Source: Conchocele bisecta (Eukaryota > Mollusca > Bivalvia > Lucinida > Thyasiridae). From it: 64,000 nt of DNA. The stretch spans positions 84,190,068 to 84,254,067 of the forward strand of contig CM055275.1 of the NCBI GenBank assembly GCA_029237695.1. Direction: 5' to 3'. The translations under genes were made by a program, and so were the position numbers. Positions 35,510 to 44,924 of this stretch are shown piece by piece; positions within the stretch are counted from its first letter, which is position 1, and every line of letters starts with the position of its first letter. The notes beneath the pieces are model-generated. The model did not search any database. It saw nothing but the letters and a program-made list of their open reading frames with translations, and was not told the origin of the DNA.

Positions 35510-37350
35510 TATATCAACCCGATAGCGGCCCAATATGGGTCCAATATCTGTCCAATATTGGCAACCGATATCGGCCCGACTGAATTTTTGCAATGCAGAT
35601 CTTTGGCGGCCCGATAGCGTGCACGATAGCGGGCCAACATCTGCTCGATATTCTATGATAATGGGCCGTTACCTGATAACAATATAGGTCCAATATCTGA
35701 TATCAATATCGGACCGATAGCGGACACGATAGCGGACCGACTGATTTTTTGCAACGCAGAACATTGACGGCCCGATAGCGGGCACGATAGCGGGTCAACA
35801 TCGGCTTAATGTTCTCGTATATCTATGATACCGGGCCGTTATCTGATATAGGTCCAACATTAGACATCGATATCTCTCTCGATCAGAATCATCTGAAGAA
35901 GAATTAGACAAATTAACATCGCTGTCATGACATATGTTGAATAAGTCAGCATTCGGTGTCTTAGTCGGAAGACCGTTTCAGGAATGTTGCCATTTTCAGA
36001 GTCCAACAATCACAGCTACACAAATCTGCATTCTGTGTCTCAAGAGGAAGAATAGTGATCAGAGTCGGAGGCATCAGAAACTAGACCACCGCTATGAAAT
36101 AAATCATCAGCAGATTTAAGTGAATATGTAAGAGGCAACTTACCATCCGGAGACTTATCTGAATTTCTGCTGTTTGTGTTTATAGACTAATGATGATTTG
36201 AATGTCAGACAGTTTATTCATCCTATCTGTCAATATTCACATTTGTCTCTGGATAACTGGCTGCTAAATTATGACAGACAGTAGCACGAATTTCTCTGTA
36301 AGACGTCCACCGTGACATAGTTTAAGCCGTTGCTTCAAATGATAGAAAATGTACCATGGGCTTGAAAATTTGCAAAACCGCGAAAACTAATGACAATTGG
36401 AGAAACCAAACATCAGGCTAGATCAGATTACAATACGTACATAATTAGCGGCCTGAAACATAATTAATTTATAAGCATAGCAATTTAATTAATTAAATAT
36501 ACATATATATTTTAATTATTTCTAGAGAATGACCAACAAACACACACAAATGAAAAACGCCAACTGGTTGTCTGCTAGCTTCTTGGAAAGGGTGTCTAAG
36601 CGCGTAATTGTAGATATTTTCGTTAATGGGGAAAATGGGGGCTTAATGGTGTATATTAAATTACATTGTTTTTATTGTAGATAATACTTATTATTTTTAC
36701 AAGTTAGATTAATTGTTAACACAGATAAGCAAAAACAGTTTGCCACGGATAAGTTAATTATCTGAAGTAATACACATCAGTCCTAAATAAGATAAGCATG
36801 TAAATAAATATATCGGGCCGATAGTGGGCCGATATATAGGCCCTAAGTAAAATATAAAAAATGTATAAAAAAACGTTTTATTATGCATAGCTTATCAAAT
36901 ACTCTTTTAGGGATTTTTTAAATAGTGTGCATATACTATATAGCCTATATTGAACAGATACTGGACCAATATCTTTATCACAGATAATATAATTATATAC
37001 GTTAAACATGTTAAATAATAATACACATCGGTCCAATATCGGGCCGATATGAGTAAACAAAATAAGCTCTGTAAAAAATATTCCTGTAATTTCACAATTA
37101 TGGTTTCTTGTTTCTTGTTTGGGCCAGATATTTGTCTGAAGTGGGAAATTAAAGCCAAACTCAAATGAACATTTTGTGTAATAATATTATACAACGTCCC
37201 GACATCTGGCCGATATTGGTAACACGTATTCATAATTCATATTATTTGCGACAAGTATCCGATATTGCCCCGATATTGGACCAATATCGGCAATATCGGC
37301 CGATATTCCGACATAATGCCGATATCGGCCCGATATAGTCGTGTTTGCTG
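35510..37350. mobile_element. Candidate non-autonomous element bounded by GATATCGGCC-rich arrays
   Basis: The left array (35.51-35.88 kb) and right array (37.20-37.35 kb) consist of variants of CGATATCGGCCCGATA and GGGCACGATAGCGGGCC, strongly self-complementary. Isolated units occur inside, near 36812 and 37028. The right edge ends ATAGTCGTGTTTGCTGGGTT; TTTGCTGGG is a terminus I associate with repeats in marine invertebrates, though I cannot name the superfamily. The left edge has no matching terminus. The interior is AT-rich and non-coding. Confidence 0.45.
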
Positions 37351-37864
37351 GGTTGTACATTTAGCCTAATTGTTCCAACAGGAATATACGCGTTTTATTT
37401 TTTCCAAGATAGCCGACGGCGACCATCTTGTTTTTCAAGAGCTCAGTGACTTTCAAACCAACACACAAACCCTCCAGCTTGTGGGGCATGCTCAAATTAG
37501 TGAATATATGCAGATTAATTTCACTTTTCGGTTAGCTCCCACTAACAATATGGAGTATTACAGTGTATGTATTTTAAGATGATGGACGACAGCCATTTAG
37601 GATGTCAAGGTCGAATCAGACAAATAGCCATACCGGTAGTTTTGGCATGCTATAATCATTTGGAAACGACATCTCATTTGTGTTTCCTACTTATGTCATT
37701 ACGGAGATAATGCATATTATACATTTCAAACTGGCGTTGGCGGCCATTTTGAAGTTTATGCCCTAAAAACATTTCAAATCGATTAATCAACAATACAACA
37801 GGTAGGAATATTTTAGTCATTGACTCCTCGGAAATGAGCCTACTATATAACTATAGTGTATTCA

Positions 37865-38250
37865 ATATGGATGGATGTGAGAGCATGCGATGGGTAATTT
37901 AACGATCGGGATTCATGCTTACCGGATTCCTTACCCGATACCTGGCCATCATGTATGTCTTTGGCTTTCTTGTATGTGAGTAATATGAGTAATATGGTTA
38001 TTTATAATCCTATTACCTTTATGGGAAGGTGACAAGTGATTTCGTGTGGTATTATGGACCTGTAACCAAGTCAGGTTATTCTCATTTCTGGGCTCAATGT
38101 ATATTTGTTTTTTATGTAAATATTCAGTTTTGGGATCCTCCCCCCCCCCCCCCCCCCCCCCGCAATGCATCATGTTGAAGACGGGATCGAACGGGTTAGA
38201 CCGGCATTAAATTACCGTAACTGTTGATAGGCCGTTAAACACCAACAATA
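37865..38250 (-). mobile_element. Dispersed repeat copy, same family as 33.54 and 60.83 kb
   Basis: Read on the minus strand it starts GTTGGTGTTTAACGGCCTAT, passes CCCGTTCGATCCCGTCTTC (a B-box-like motif), a G-run (C-run at 38143-38162 on the plus strand) and ends at CCCATCGCATGCTCTC. The same start, B-box and end occur at 60.83-61.20 kb, fixing both borders. Confidence 0.65.
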
Positions 38251-38365
38251 ATAACATAGTGTATTAAATACTTAAGTACATTCTATGGCTTATTATTCAA
38301 CAAACACAGTATTTGCGAAAATCTTTAATATTTACTGCAGGCGTTCACATTAAGTACATATATAT

Positions 38366-38850
38366 TACGAGGGGTCAATAATGACATTGATGAATTGTTT
38401 CGCTCAGATCGTGCAATCCATGTGTGAAAACACGTTGTACCGGTAGTGTAGTCATTGAATAGTGTCACAGGTAACAATCAATGCATACGTTCACTGACCG
38501 GAATGTAAACCTCAGAATAATGTTTAGGTGGGTTGCTAAATTTCAGTCGGGACAGCAGCAGTTGATAGATGCTGCTCGTCCGGGTCGTCCTATGACATCT
38601 ACCACTAACAGTAATGCAGTGAAAATTCGGGTTATTCTCAAAAACGACGATATGTTGACTGTAAGGCAGATAGCGCGAATGACGAACTTAACTTTAACAC
38701 GGCACGTGTTTATGGAATATTGAAGAAACACCTAAAGGTTAGGAAGATAAATGCGAGATGGATACCCCATTTGTTGACAACTGAGCAAAAGAACGCCCGG
38801 TTAACAATGGCAAAATATATCCATCATACAATAAATATGATTTTGCAAAC
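38366..38850 (+). mobile_element. Mariner-like transposon relic with transposase N-terminus
   Basis: TACGAGGGGTCAATAATGAC at 38366 resembles a mariner terminal repeat. From about 38480 the frame reads VNLRIMFRWVAKFQSGQQQL, DAARPGRPMTSTT, and VKIRVILKNDDMLTVRQIAR, the paired helix-turn-helix domain of mariner transposases. After a frameshift near 38705 it continues ARVYGILKKHLKVRKINARW and IPHLLTTEQKNARL. The catalytic domain is missing, so this is a 3'-truncated dead copy. Confidence 0.75.
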
Positions 38851-39011
38851 GTAGTTACTGGAGTAGTATAGTGGGGATGGAAATGATACCACCTAGTTTG
38901 GAAGGTCTTATCGGGGCTGATTATAGTCCCACCTACCACAGGAAAGTCCTTTTTCTATATAGGGTCTATAATTTATTTATAGGAGTGTAAACAACTCCTA
39001 TAAATTGGTGG

Positions 39012-39272
39012 TTAGAGATTAATATTTGATTCGATTTCGTAGCCTTTTACCCGCGTTCTATGTTTAATGCTATCGGATTTAATTTCTGCATGAACCCCTT
39101 GGCATGCCATGAATTTATGTATCTTTACGGTTGGCGCGCTAGCCATTGATATTCCACACCATTCGCACAAGACTTTGGTGGGTCTACACGAAGCCTTTGG
39201 CCTGTGTACCCCCAATCCGCGCGATGTCGCGGATTCTCTGCCACAATCGAGACAACTATTTATGGCTTCATA
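39012..39272 (-). CDS. Small ORF with two tandem C2HC zinc-finger motifs
   Basis: The minus-strand frame opens after a TGA at 39275 and encodes CLDCGRESATSRGLGVHRPK and then ASC, followed by CEWCGISMASAPTVKIHKFM and then AC. Both fit C-x2-C-x12-H-x4/5-C. The downstream tail is basic. No ATG precedes the first finger in frame, so it may be part of a longer or spliced protein. Similar Cys/His modules occur in nucleic-acid-binding proteins of retroelements and DNA elements. It lies about 560 bp beyond gene C on the same strand and may belong to that element. Confidence 0.45.
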   Translation of the reverse strand, partial: YEAINSCLDCGRESATSRGLGVHRPKASCRPTKVLCEWCGISMASAPTVKIHKFMACQGVHAEIKSDSIKHRTRVKGYEIESNINL

Positions 39273-39346
39273 TCAAACTTTGGTTTACCTATAGGTCTTG
39301 TTTGTTTAACATGAAATAGTAGCCGGAACCGAGGCCTATTATCGAA

Positions 39347-39780
39347 GGTGGTGTTGTAACTTTTCCCCCTCTGTTATCCCAATAATCGATAAGGTGAAAT
39401 GCACTCGGCGTTCGTATCCGACCGCTGTTTGTCAGATACAGCGCTCAGTGAATAAACCCGATATTTTATCAGCAGACGGCAATGTTCCAATTACACGGTT
39501 ATGAACAGCCGAGTGTATTTCACCTTATCGAGGCCAAGGTGTGTATTGATTCAACCGCTGTTTGTCAGATACATCGCTCAGTGAATAAGCCCGATATTTT
39601 ATCAGCAGACGACAATGTTCCAATTTCACCTTATCGAGCCCACGGTGTGTATTAATTTAAATTACACAGTTATGAAAACATTACCTGTTCATAAACCGCC
39701 GGTGTATTTCTCCAATAACTTCAACGGAGTTGAGGGCGTGTATTGGTTTAGCCATAGGCGACAAGCTATCTCGAGACGCT
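39347..39780. repeat. Non-coding tandem repeats beside the A-B-C cassette
   Basis: A unit of about 130 bp containing CCGCTGTTTGTCAGATACA, CGCTCAGTGAATAA, GATATTTTATCAGCAGACG and TTTCACCTTATCGAG repeats twice with further partial copies. At 39347 GGTGGTGTTGTAACTTTTCC duplicates the 3' end of gene C (39840), so the repeat was built partly from that gene's end. It may be a terminal or replication-related region of the element; no terminal inverted repeat was found. Confidence 0.6.
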
Positions 39781-39836
39781 ATATATAAGAGAGGTTTGTG
39801 TTTATCGATAAGTATGGTGGCCGGTGGGTGACATAC

Positions 39837-40511
39837 TCACGGTGGTGTTGTAACTTTTCCTCCCACTTTATTTCCCAGGTTTAACCTAAATTTATCCCAA
39901 TCAGTATTCTCAATCCTGGGAAGGGTGGCACGCGCCTTAATTCTAATAGTATTTTTTAAATCCTCATATCGAGACATATCCTCCACCACTGAATCAAATT
40001 CAGCGTCCGATATATTGTTATCGGCCAACGCTTTGGACACGATAACGTCGATGCTATTTTTCTTACACCTCGCGGGAACCGATATTCTGTCGTGCTTTCT
40101 ACATTTATTTTCGAATTTTCTTCCCACTACTCTGAACGCCATACACAGCAGTCCCGCCCCAGTGGCTACCCCGCTCAAACCCCCTGCAATGGAAATTGCC
40201 ACGACTGTAGATAACAATGCAGCGGTTCCGGCCTCACCCATTATAGAAATTGCTGCCAGCACGGTGCTCACCCCCTGCACTATGTTTGCCGCTCGTCTAT
40301 ATTTTTTAGCATTTACCCTCCGAGTTTCCCCCTCTCGTTTTAGAATATCCTGCATCTCTACGATATTTTCCAACCTAAAATCTGAACTTATTTCGCCAAA
40401 ACCAATATCATCCAATTTCTCCAATCGCAGTTGGGGTGTTGATGGATTGGGGTCCAACATTGTTGGTATTGGAAGCGTGCTCGGAAGCGGTGATTCGTTA
40501 ATATTATCCAA
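39837..40511 (-). CDS. Cassette gene C: protein with a hydrophobic glycine/alanine-rich core
   Basis: An open frame of 224 codons. There is no ATG at the 5' end; the first is at codon 18 (about 40460), or translation is coupled to gene B. Residues about 45-75 are charged and helical (VEMQDILKREGETRRVNAKK). Residues about 77-130 form a Gly/Ala/Ser-rich hydrophobic region (STVLAAISIMGEAGTAALLS onward), probably one or two membrane segments. The C-terminal half is basic, with RKHDRISVPARCKKNSIDVI and a MSRYEDL block. The product is homologous to the broken copy at 54.84-55.64 kb. I do not recognise the family. A virion membrane or lytic role would be speculation. Confidence 0.6.
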   Translation of the reverse strand: MDNINESPLPSTLPIPTMLDPNPSTPQLRLEKLDDIGFGEISSDFRLENIVEMQDILKREGETRRVNAKKYRRAANIVQGVSTVLAAISIMGEAGTAALLSTVVAISIAGGLSGVATGAGLLCMAFRVVGRKFENKCRKHDRISVPARCKKNSIDVIVSKALADNNISDAEFDSVVEDMSRYEDLKNTIRIKARATLPRIENTDWDKFRLNLGNKVGGKVTTPP

Positions 40512-41041
40512 TATATTAGTATTTTACAAATTTATTTCAATCAACAATGTCACAACAGTGGACGAACTCGCTGGGTCAGCGATTTTCGTAACAAAGTTAA
40601 TAACACTACCTGCGGAAAGTCTAATTGGATCGTCACCGGCGAAGCCTCCGTAAGGGCCGCCTGGTGGGTTTCTCGGGCTTTCTCAATACCCGTTTGGACT
40701 CCCTCAATCCCCAACCGGGCCTCTTTCCGAAATTCGGTTATTTTACCGCCTAGTTCGTTTAGTTGTGTATGTGTTTCTTCACGAGTTTGTGTAATCACAG
40801 CCAGGGCATATACTCTAAGTTGTGATAGTAGACTCTTATGAATCTCGTCCGTGGCCGACGATATAGTTCTATTGATCAGTGATATGTTTTTTTCGGTAGT
40901 TAAAAAATCACCTGTGGGGTTGGATCCGTCGGGAGCTCCAATCTCGATTGGGTTCTTACTCGGATTCTTTGAATTTATATCTGTCGCCCACTCGCGATTG
41001 GAATTGGAAGAACTATCTGGTCCGTATATACTCATTTTCAA
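40503..41041 (-). CDS. Cassette gene B: hydrophilic coiled-coil-like protein plus an out-of-frame conserved tail
   Basis: The main frame starts at ATG 41035 (MSIYGPDSSS) and runs to 40550. It is serine/asparagine-rich, then helical (SATDEIHKSLLSQLRV, KITEFRKEARLGIEG). Its last about 25 codons look random. In another frame the same DNA reads GDDPIRLSAGSVINFVTKIA and then DPASSSTVVTLLIE, ending TAA near 40503, and this tail is conserved in the second copy. So the true C-terminus is the tail, reached by an indel since insertion, by recoding, or as a separate small protein. The tail's stop lies right before gene C. Confidence 0.55.
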
Positions 41042-41085
41042 TAATATTGATAATTCTATTACGAACTTGAGTTTAATTCTATGAA

Positions 41086-41766
41086 TTAATTGGAAATTTC
41101 TAGGACGACCGAAATCTGGTAATAATTTTTTAACTCTCTCGCTTGATCATCAAGAATAGAGACCGTAAATTCGTGGATATGTCCCGATTCCAAATCTTTC
41201 ATCTCGGGGCATGGAAATTCTAAGGTCACAGTCTCCCCAAAGAAACAATCACTGGCTTGCACGGTTTTCATTAATGTGCTGGGAGATCCGTCTACCGTGT
41301 TGTACGATGTGTTCAACCGATCCAGGTGCACCCTGAGAGTATTCGTGAAGGCGAAGTCCGCCGGGTTATCACCGACGTACTCCCCCGGGGCAAACACGCC
41401 TTTATTCGCGGAGTATGTCTCTCTAAACCCGAGTTGAATACCCAACATCGGGGAGGTCACTATCTGGCTGTCTGGGCCGATTGTTGCAAGTCCGGTAGCC
41501 TTCGATACTGTGAGGTTGACTATACCGTCAAGCTCTGTGGAAACAAAGTCTATGAGCTGTCTTGTTCCCCACAGTCCGGGAGGCAGCTTTACACCTACTT
41601 GTTGTCCATCCTTCACATAGTAAAACCCTTCGCTCGTTCCCACATTATGCCACCCAACCGTGAAGGTGATTGATCTGAGGCCTACCCGGCGTTTTCCGCA
41701 GCAGTTGTCGATTGACTTCTGAAGTTCACAACTCTCTTTTTGAACATTAGTGATAGTAGCAAACAT
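41086..41766 (-). CDS. Cassette gene A: intact 226-codon protein, possible structural protein of a virus-like element
   Basis: The frame starts at ATG 41766 and is uninterrupted. The N-terminal part has ITFTVGWHNVGTSEGFYYVK and VGVKLPPGLWGTRQLIDFV, then alternating strands and glycine turns. The C-terminal half has FAFTNTLRVHLDRLN, ASDCFFGETVTLEFPCPEM and ESGHIHEF. There is no signal peptide or membrane segment. The beta-rich composition with a P-x-G-x-W/Y-x-x-x-x-L-I-x-F motif reminds me of minor capsid or fibre-like proteins of mid-sized DNA viruses, but this is an impression, not a match. Homologous to 56.15-56.54 kb. Its start is 17 bp from that of gene D on the other strand. Confidence 0.6.
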   Translation of the reverse strand: MFATITNVQKESCELQKSIDNCCGKRRVGLRSITFTVGWHNVGTSEGFYYVKDGQQVGVKLPPGLWGTRQLIDFVSTELDGIVNLTVSKATGLATIGPDSQIVTSPMLGIQLGFRETYSANKGVFAPGEYVGDNPADFAFTNTLRVHLDRLNTSYNTVDGSPSTLMKTVQASDCFFGETVTLEFPCPEMKDLESGHIHEFTVSILDDQARELKNYYQISVVLEISN

Positions 41767-41783
41767 AATAAACTCCGATTAAA
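41767..41783. promoter_or_regulatory. 17-bp divergent gap between genes A and D
   Basis: The start codons of A (minus) and D (plus) are separated by only AATAAACTCCGATTAAA. Any promoters must overlap the genes or be shared, an arrangement more usual in viral or transposon genomes than in animal genes. Confidence 0.4.
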
Positions 41784-42485
41784 ATGTCGTTGAATACCAA
41801 GGCATTTAGCTTCAATTCAAAGGCAAAGTACGATGGGGGAGGTGTGTACTACTTAACGGTAGGAATCCACTACTTAATTAGAAAGCTAATAAACCAAACA
41901 ATAAGAGTAAACGAAGACACCGGATTTGATACAACTTTTTCAAACATATTTGATGATTATATGCTGCCCCAAATTACTACCCAAGAAACCAGAGACGCGT
42001 GGAAAGCAACATCGATGCATTTTTGGCAGAACCAGTTAAATTTTGCAGTGTGGTGTGCCACAACCGGGTGTGGTGTCTCTTACATAAACCACATGGAGCA
42101 TAATCTGACCGCTTTCTGAGAAAGTGTTTATACATTTCACGTCTACTACACTATTAGGAGGATTCTCAAAGAGATGCAAGTGAAAACACCCCAATAGGAT
42201 AATTGGGACCCTCTATACAGCCCGTACGACCACAAAGCCAACGAAAGAATATGCAATGAATTTTAGATTTCTAAAAATACCGACTGGAAACAGAAAACAG
42301 TTACTGAAAATGGTGGGTTGGGTAATATATTTAGAAATGGTATCATCATAACGGACCCAAGTCTTGGGGTTTTTAGTCCTACCAGCATGACATATATACT
42401 AAATGACCCACCAACATCATGTAGTTTTGCCAGGTGTATGGACGTCTTGAATAATAAAATCGACTACATAGAACAAAGCGACTAA
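41784..42485 (+). pseudogene. Cassette gene D: about 233 codons in one frame with three in-frame stops
   Basis: The frame starts ATGTCGTTGAATACC and stays in register to TAA at 42483-42485. It is interrupted only by TGA at 42117, TAG at 42195 and TAG at 42264, with no indel needed. Blocks include AFSFNSKAKYDGGGVYYLTV, MHFWQNQLNFAVWCATTGCG, YTFHVYYTIRRILKEMQ, SPYDHKANERICNEF and TENGGLGNIFRNG. All three stops could have arisen from single base changes. I have an impression of similar uncharacterised proteins in invertebrate genomes but cannot name a family. No copy of D was found beside the second cassette. Confidence 0.55.
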
Positions 42486-43330
42486 CACTCGACTAACGTG
42501 TCAGAAGATACACGAAATGTTGACGTACATCCAAGTTTTGACGGACATTCCCGATATATCGAGAAAAACAGGACGAGGTCACTTGAATGTCCCATTGTGG
42601 TTATGTATCAATGCAAGGAAGCAACTGATGACGATTGACGAATTATTGACACGAAGGTTAAGGTCACCAAGGTGAAGGTCTAGGTCACCCGAATAACACT
42701 GTTACACATACCATATCAGTATTCCAACACATTTCCTTAGTTCCATGACTAATTTACCCATACAAGTGGGCTTAGCTTTCATGAAAGAATACATACTGTG
42801 ACGAACGCTATTATTTATAGAAGTGGCCCGACACGTTTTTATCAACCGTCATTCAATTAACTCCGGCATTTCAGTTTTTTTGGATTATGATATTTATGTT
42901 TAAAGAAATGGCAATTTGAATGTTGTGGTCGTTTGTTATCCACCCGACTTTAAATTAATTGTAAACCGTGTCATATCTGAAGACAGCAGATCGACTGGAT
43001 TCGTGTTATATGTGGAGGCCTATATGGATCAACTAGACATGCACGTTACACGCCTGGTTGTTGTTCTAGTGAGTGGATATTTTACTCTGTTAATATACGA
43101 TGGTGGGTCAATAAGTAGTGTCACTAGACATTTACCTTTCTAACAAATAACAATATAATTCTTGTGTTTGCTCCAGTTAGGAGAGCGCAAAACATATGTA
43201 CAAGTACAAACATGCAATACATAATATGTAATGCAGTGTAATGAAATGTAATTAAAGTTATGTAATCATAACTATTGTCAGTGTAGCATATAGTAGTGTA
43301 TCAGGAATTAAAAAACTAGAGAACCAGTGG
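42486..43330. other. No gene recognised
   Basis: After gene D the sequence returns to AT-rich DNA with short unsupported frames. No terminal repeat of the cassette element was found here. Confidence 0.4.
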
Positions 43331-43339
43331 GAGCTAATG

Positions 43340-43960
43340 CACTCCGTCCGTCCGTCCGTCCGAAACATTAACGCTCGGGTAAATGTTTTATTATGTATGT
43401 TTCACGGATCCGCTTGATAGCGGCATAGTCCCTCCCCCGCTAAGTCCAGTGTCAATGTCACATACTTGGTGCGTTCGAAACCTTAACGCTCGGGTAAATG
43501 TCTTATAATTTATATTTCCTAGCACTCATCTGCTTGATATATGACACTCGCGTTCCTCCACCTCAACATCATAAATTCACGATCGTCTCGCACCCGCCAA
43601 GCCCAGGGTCAATGTCACATACTCTCGGGTAACTCTCGGGTAAATGATTGGATCTGATTGATATTTTAAACACACATTGTTATAATGGTTCTCCGCAGCT
43701 CTGCTAAAAATCTATGATCGTCCCGGCAAAGCTAAGCACTGGGTCATGGTCACATACTTGATGCATTCGAAACCGTAACACTCGGGTTAATGTCTTTTCA
43801 TTTCTGTTTCCTTGCACGGATCTGCTTGATGTTTCATACATGCATTACTATTATGATTCTCTATCGCCCTGTAAAACATCCACAATCGTTCCGCCCCCGC
43901 TAAGCCCATGGTCAAGGTCACATACTTGGTGCGTTTCATAGAGGCAAAGGCCGACTAAGT
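43340..43960. repeat. Tandem array of about 140-bp units with AACGCTCGGGTAAATG
   Basis: Four to five units contain GCGTTCGAAACCTTAACGCT, CGGGTAAATGTCTTAT, CGGATCTGCTTGAT and CCCCGCTAAGCCCAGGGTCA, then ATGTCACATACTTGG. It begins with a TCCG run (43347). Related units are at 45.47-45.70 kb and 47.08 kb. Confidence 0.8.
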
Positions 43961-44414
43961 GCGCCTGACATTCTTGTATTTCGTCGTGACTAAGTGTACG
44001 GTAGGCTACCATCTGTGTCATTGCACAGACTGTTCGCCTGGTCTTTGTCTGCTGAATTCACCATGCCCTTAAGACTCGACCTGTAAATGTGGTCGGGTCT
44101 AGCTCACGGCGGATGTAAGCTTATTGCTCGCTAGGCTCTGATGTACGTGTGATTAGGCCTCACTGTCCGACCTACTGTCGTTTAACTGATTGACATTGGT
44201 TCAACATACGACTGTACGCATCTGAAGCGCATGTCGCTGTTCTGATGGTACATTTGGGCATCCTCGCTTGTAGTGGACCGACTGCCCGCCGTGGAAACAA
44301 TGAGGCAGATCTGGTGAAGATTGTGGTATCCCAGGTCGTCTGGCCGGGTGATCGCCCTGGTGAAAACGATGCTTCCTCACATGGATCGTTAGTTGAAGTC
44401 CAACCCAGTCACGG

Positions 44415-44924
44415 TTACTGCAGCGGCTGGATTATTTTTCGTGACTGCTGGCACGCGGTGGAAGGTTCATCCACTATCTCAGCTACCTGTTCAATCTCTT
44501 TGTCCCGTCTCTTGCCATACATCAGGGTGCGAGTATGGATGCACTTCATCTTGTCGATGGCCTCTTCCAAGGTTGCCGGACGCATATTCGCCACGCTCGC
44601 ACCCGCTTCTTTGTTGGCAGCCCCATGGCAGAACTGGAACGCTTTTGAGGCGACGATCAGTAGACTGTCCGACCAGTCGTCTGGCTGTTGGCGTGCACTA
44701 TTGAATGCCTTCAACAGCGTGGCTGGTAGCTCGCGGATACCAAGGCGCCGCTCCATCCTTCCAACTAGGTCATTGTACCTCATTTGAGGGACATTTTCAA
44801 CAGTTAGAACGTAGAAGTCACTTGAAAAATGATTGCCAGCTTCCAGCACCGTCATTATACCCCGGCATACGAAGTCTGTCGAGGGATATATGGGTTTCGT
44901 AATTCCGTCCGTCCTTACATCCAT
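44415..44924 (-). pseudogene. Gag-like fragment of an LTR retrotransposon
   Basis: The frame reads YNDLVGRMERRLGIRELPAT, AFNSARQQPDDWSDSLLIVA, SKAFQFCHGAANKEAG and RPATLEEAIDKMK. The FC.G..(D/N)KEAG...L...P.(T/S)(L/V)E.A pattern is familiar from Ty3/gypsy-type gag proteins of marine invertebrates. There is no zinc knuckle, protease or reverse transcriptase next to it and no LTR was seen, so it is an isolated remnant. The plus-strand frames across it are shadows. Confidence 0.5.

Noticed and set aside
39925..40653. Plus-strand ORF of 242 codons
   Set aside because: Although longer than gene C, it is antisense to B and C, and the second cassette copy conserves the minus-strand protein, not this one.
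44245..44787. Plus-strand ORF of 180 codons over the gag-like fragment
   Set aside because: The minus strand has the recognisable gag-like motifs. The plus frame has no domain pattern.
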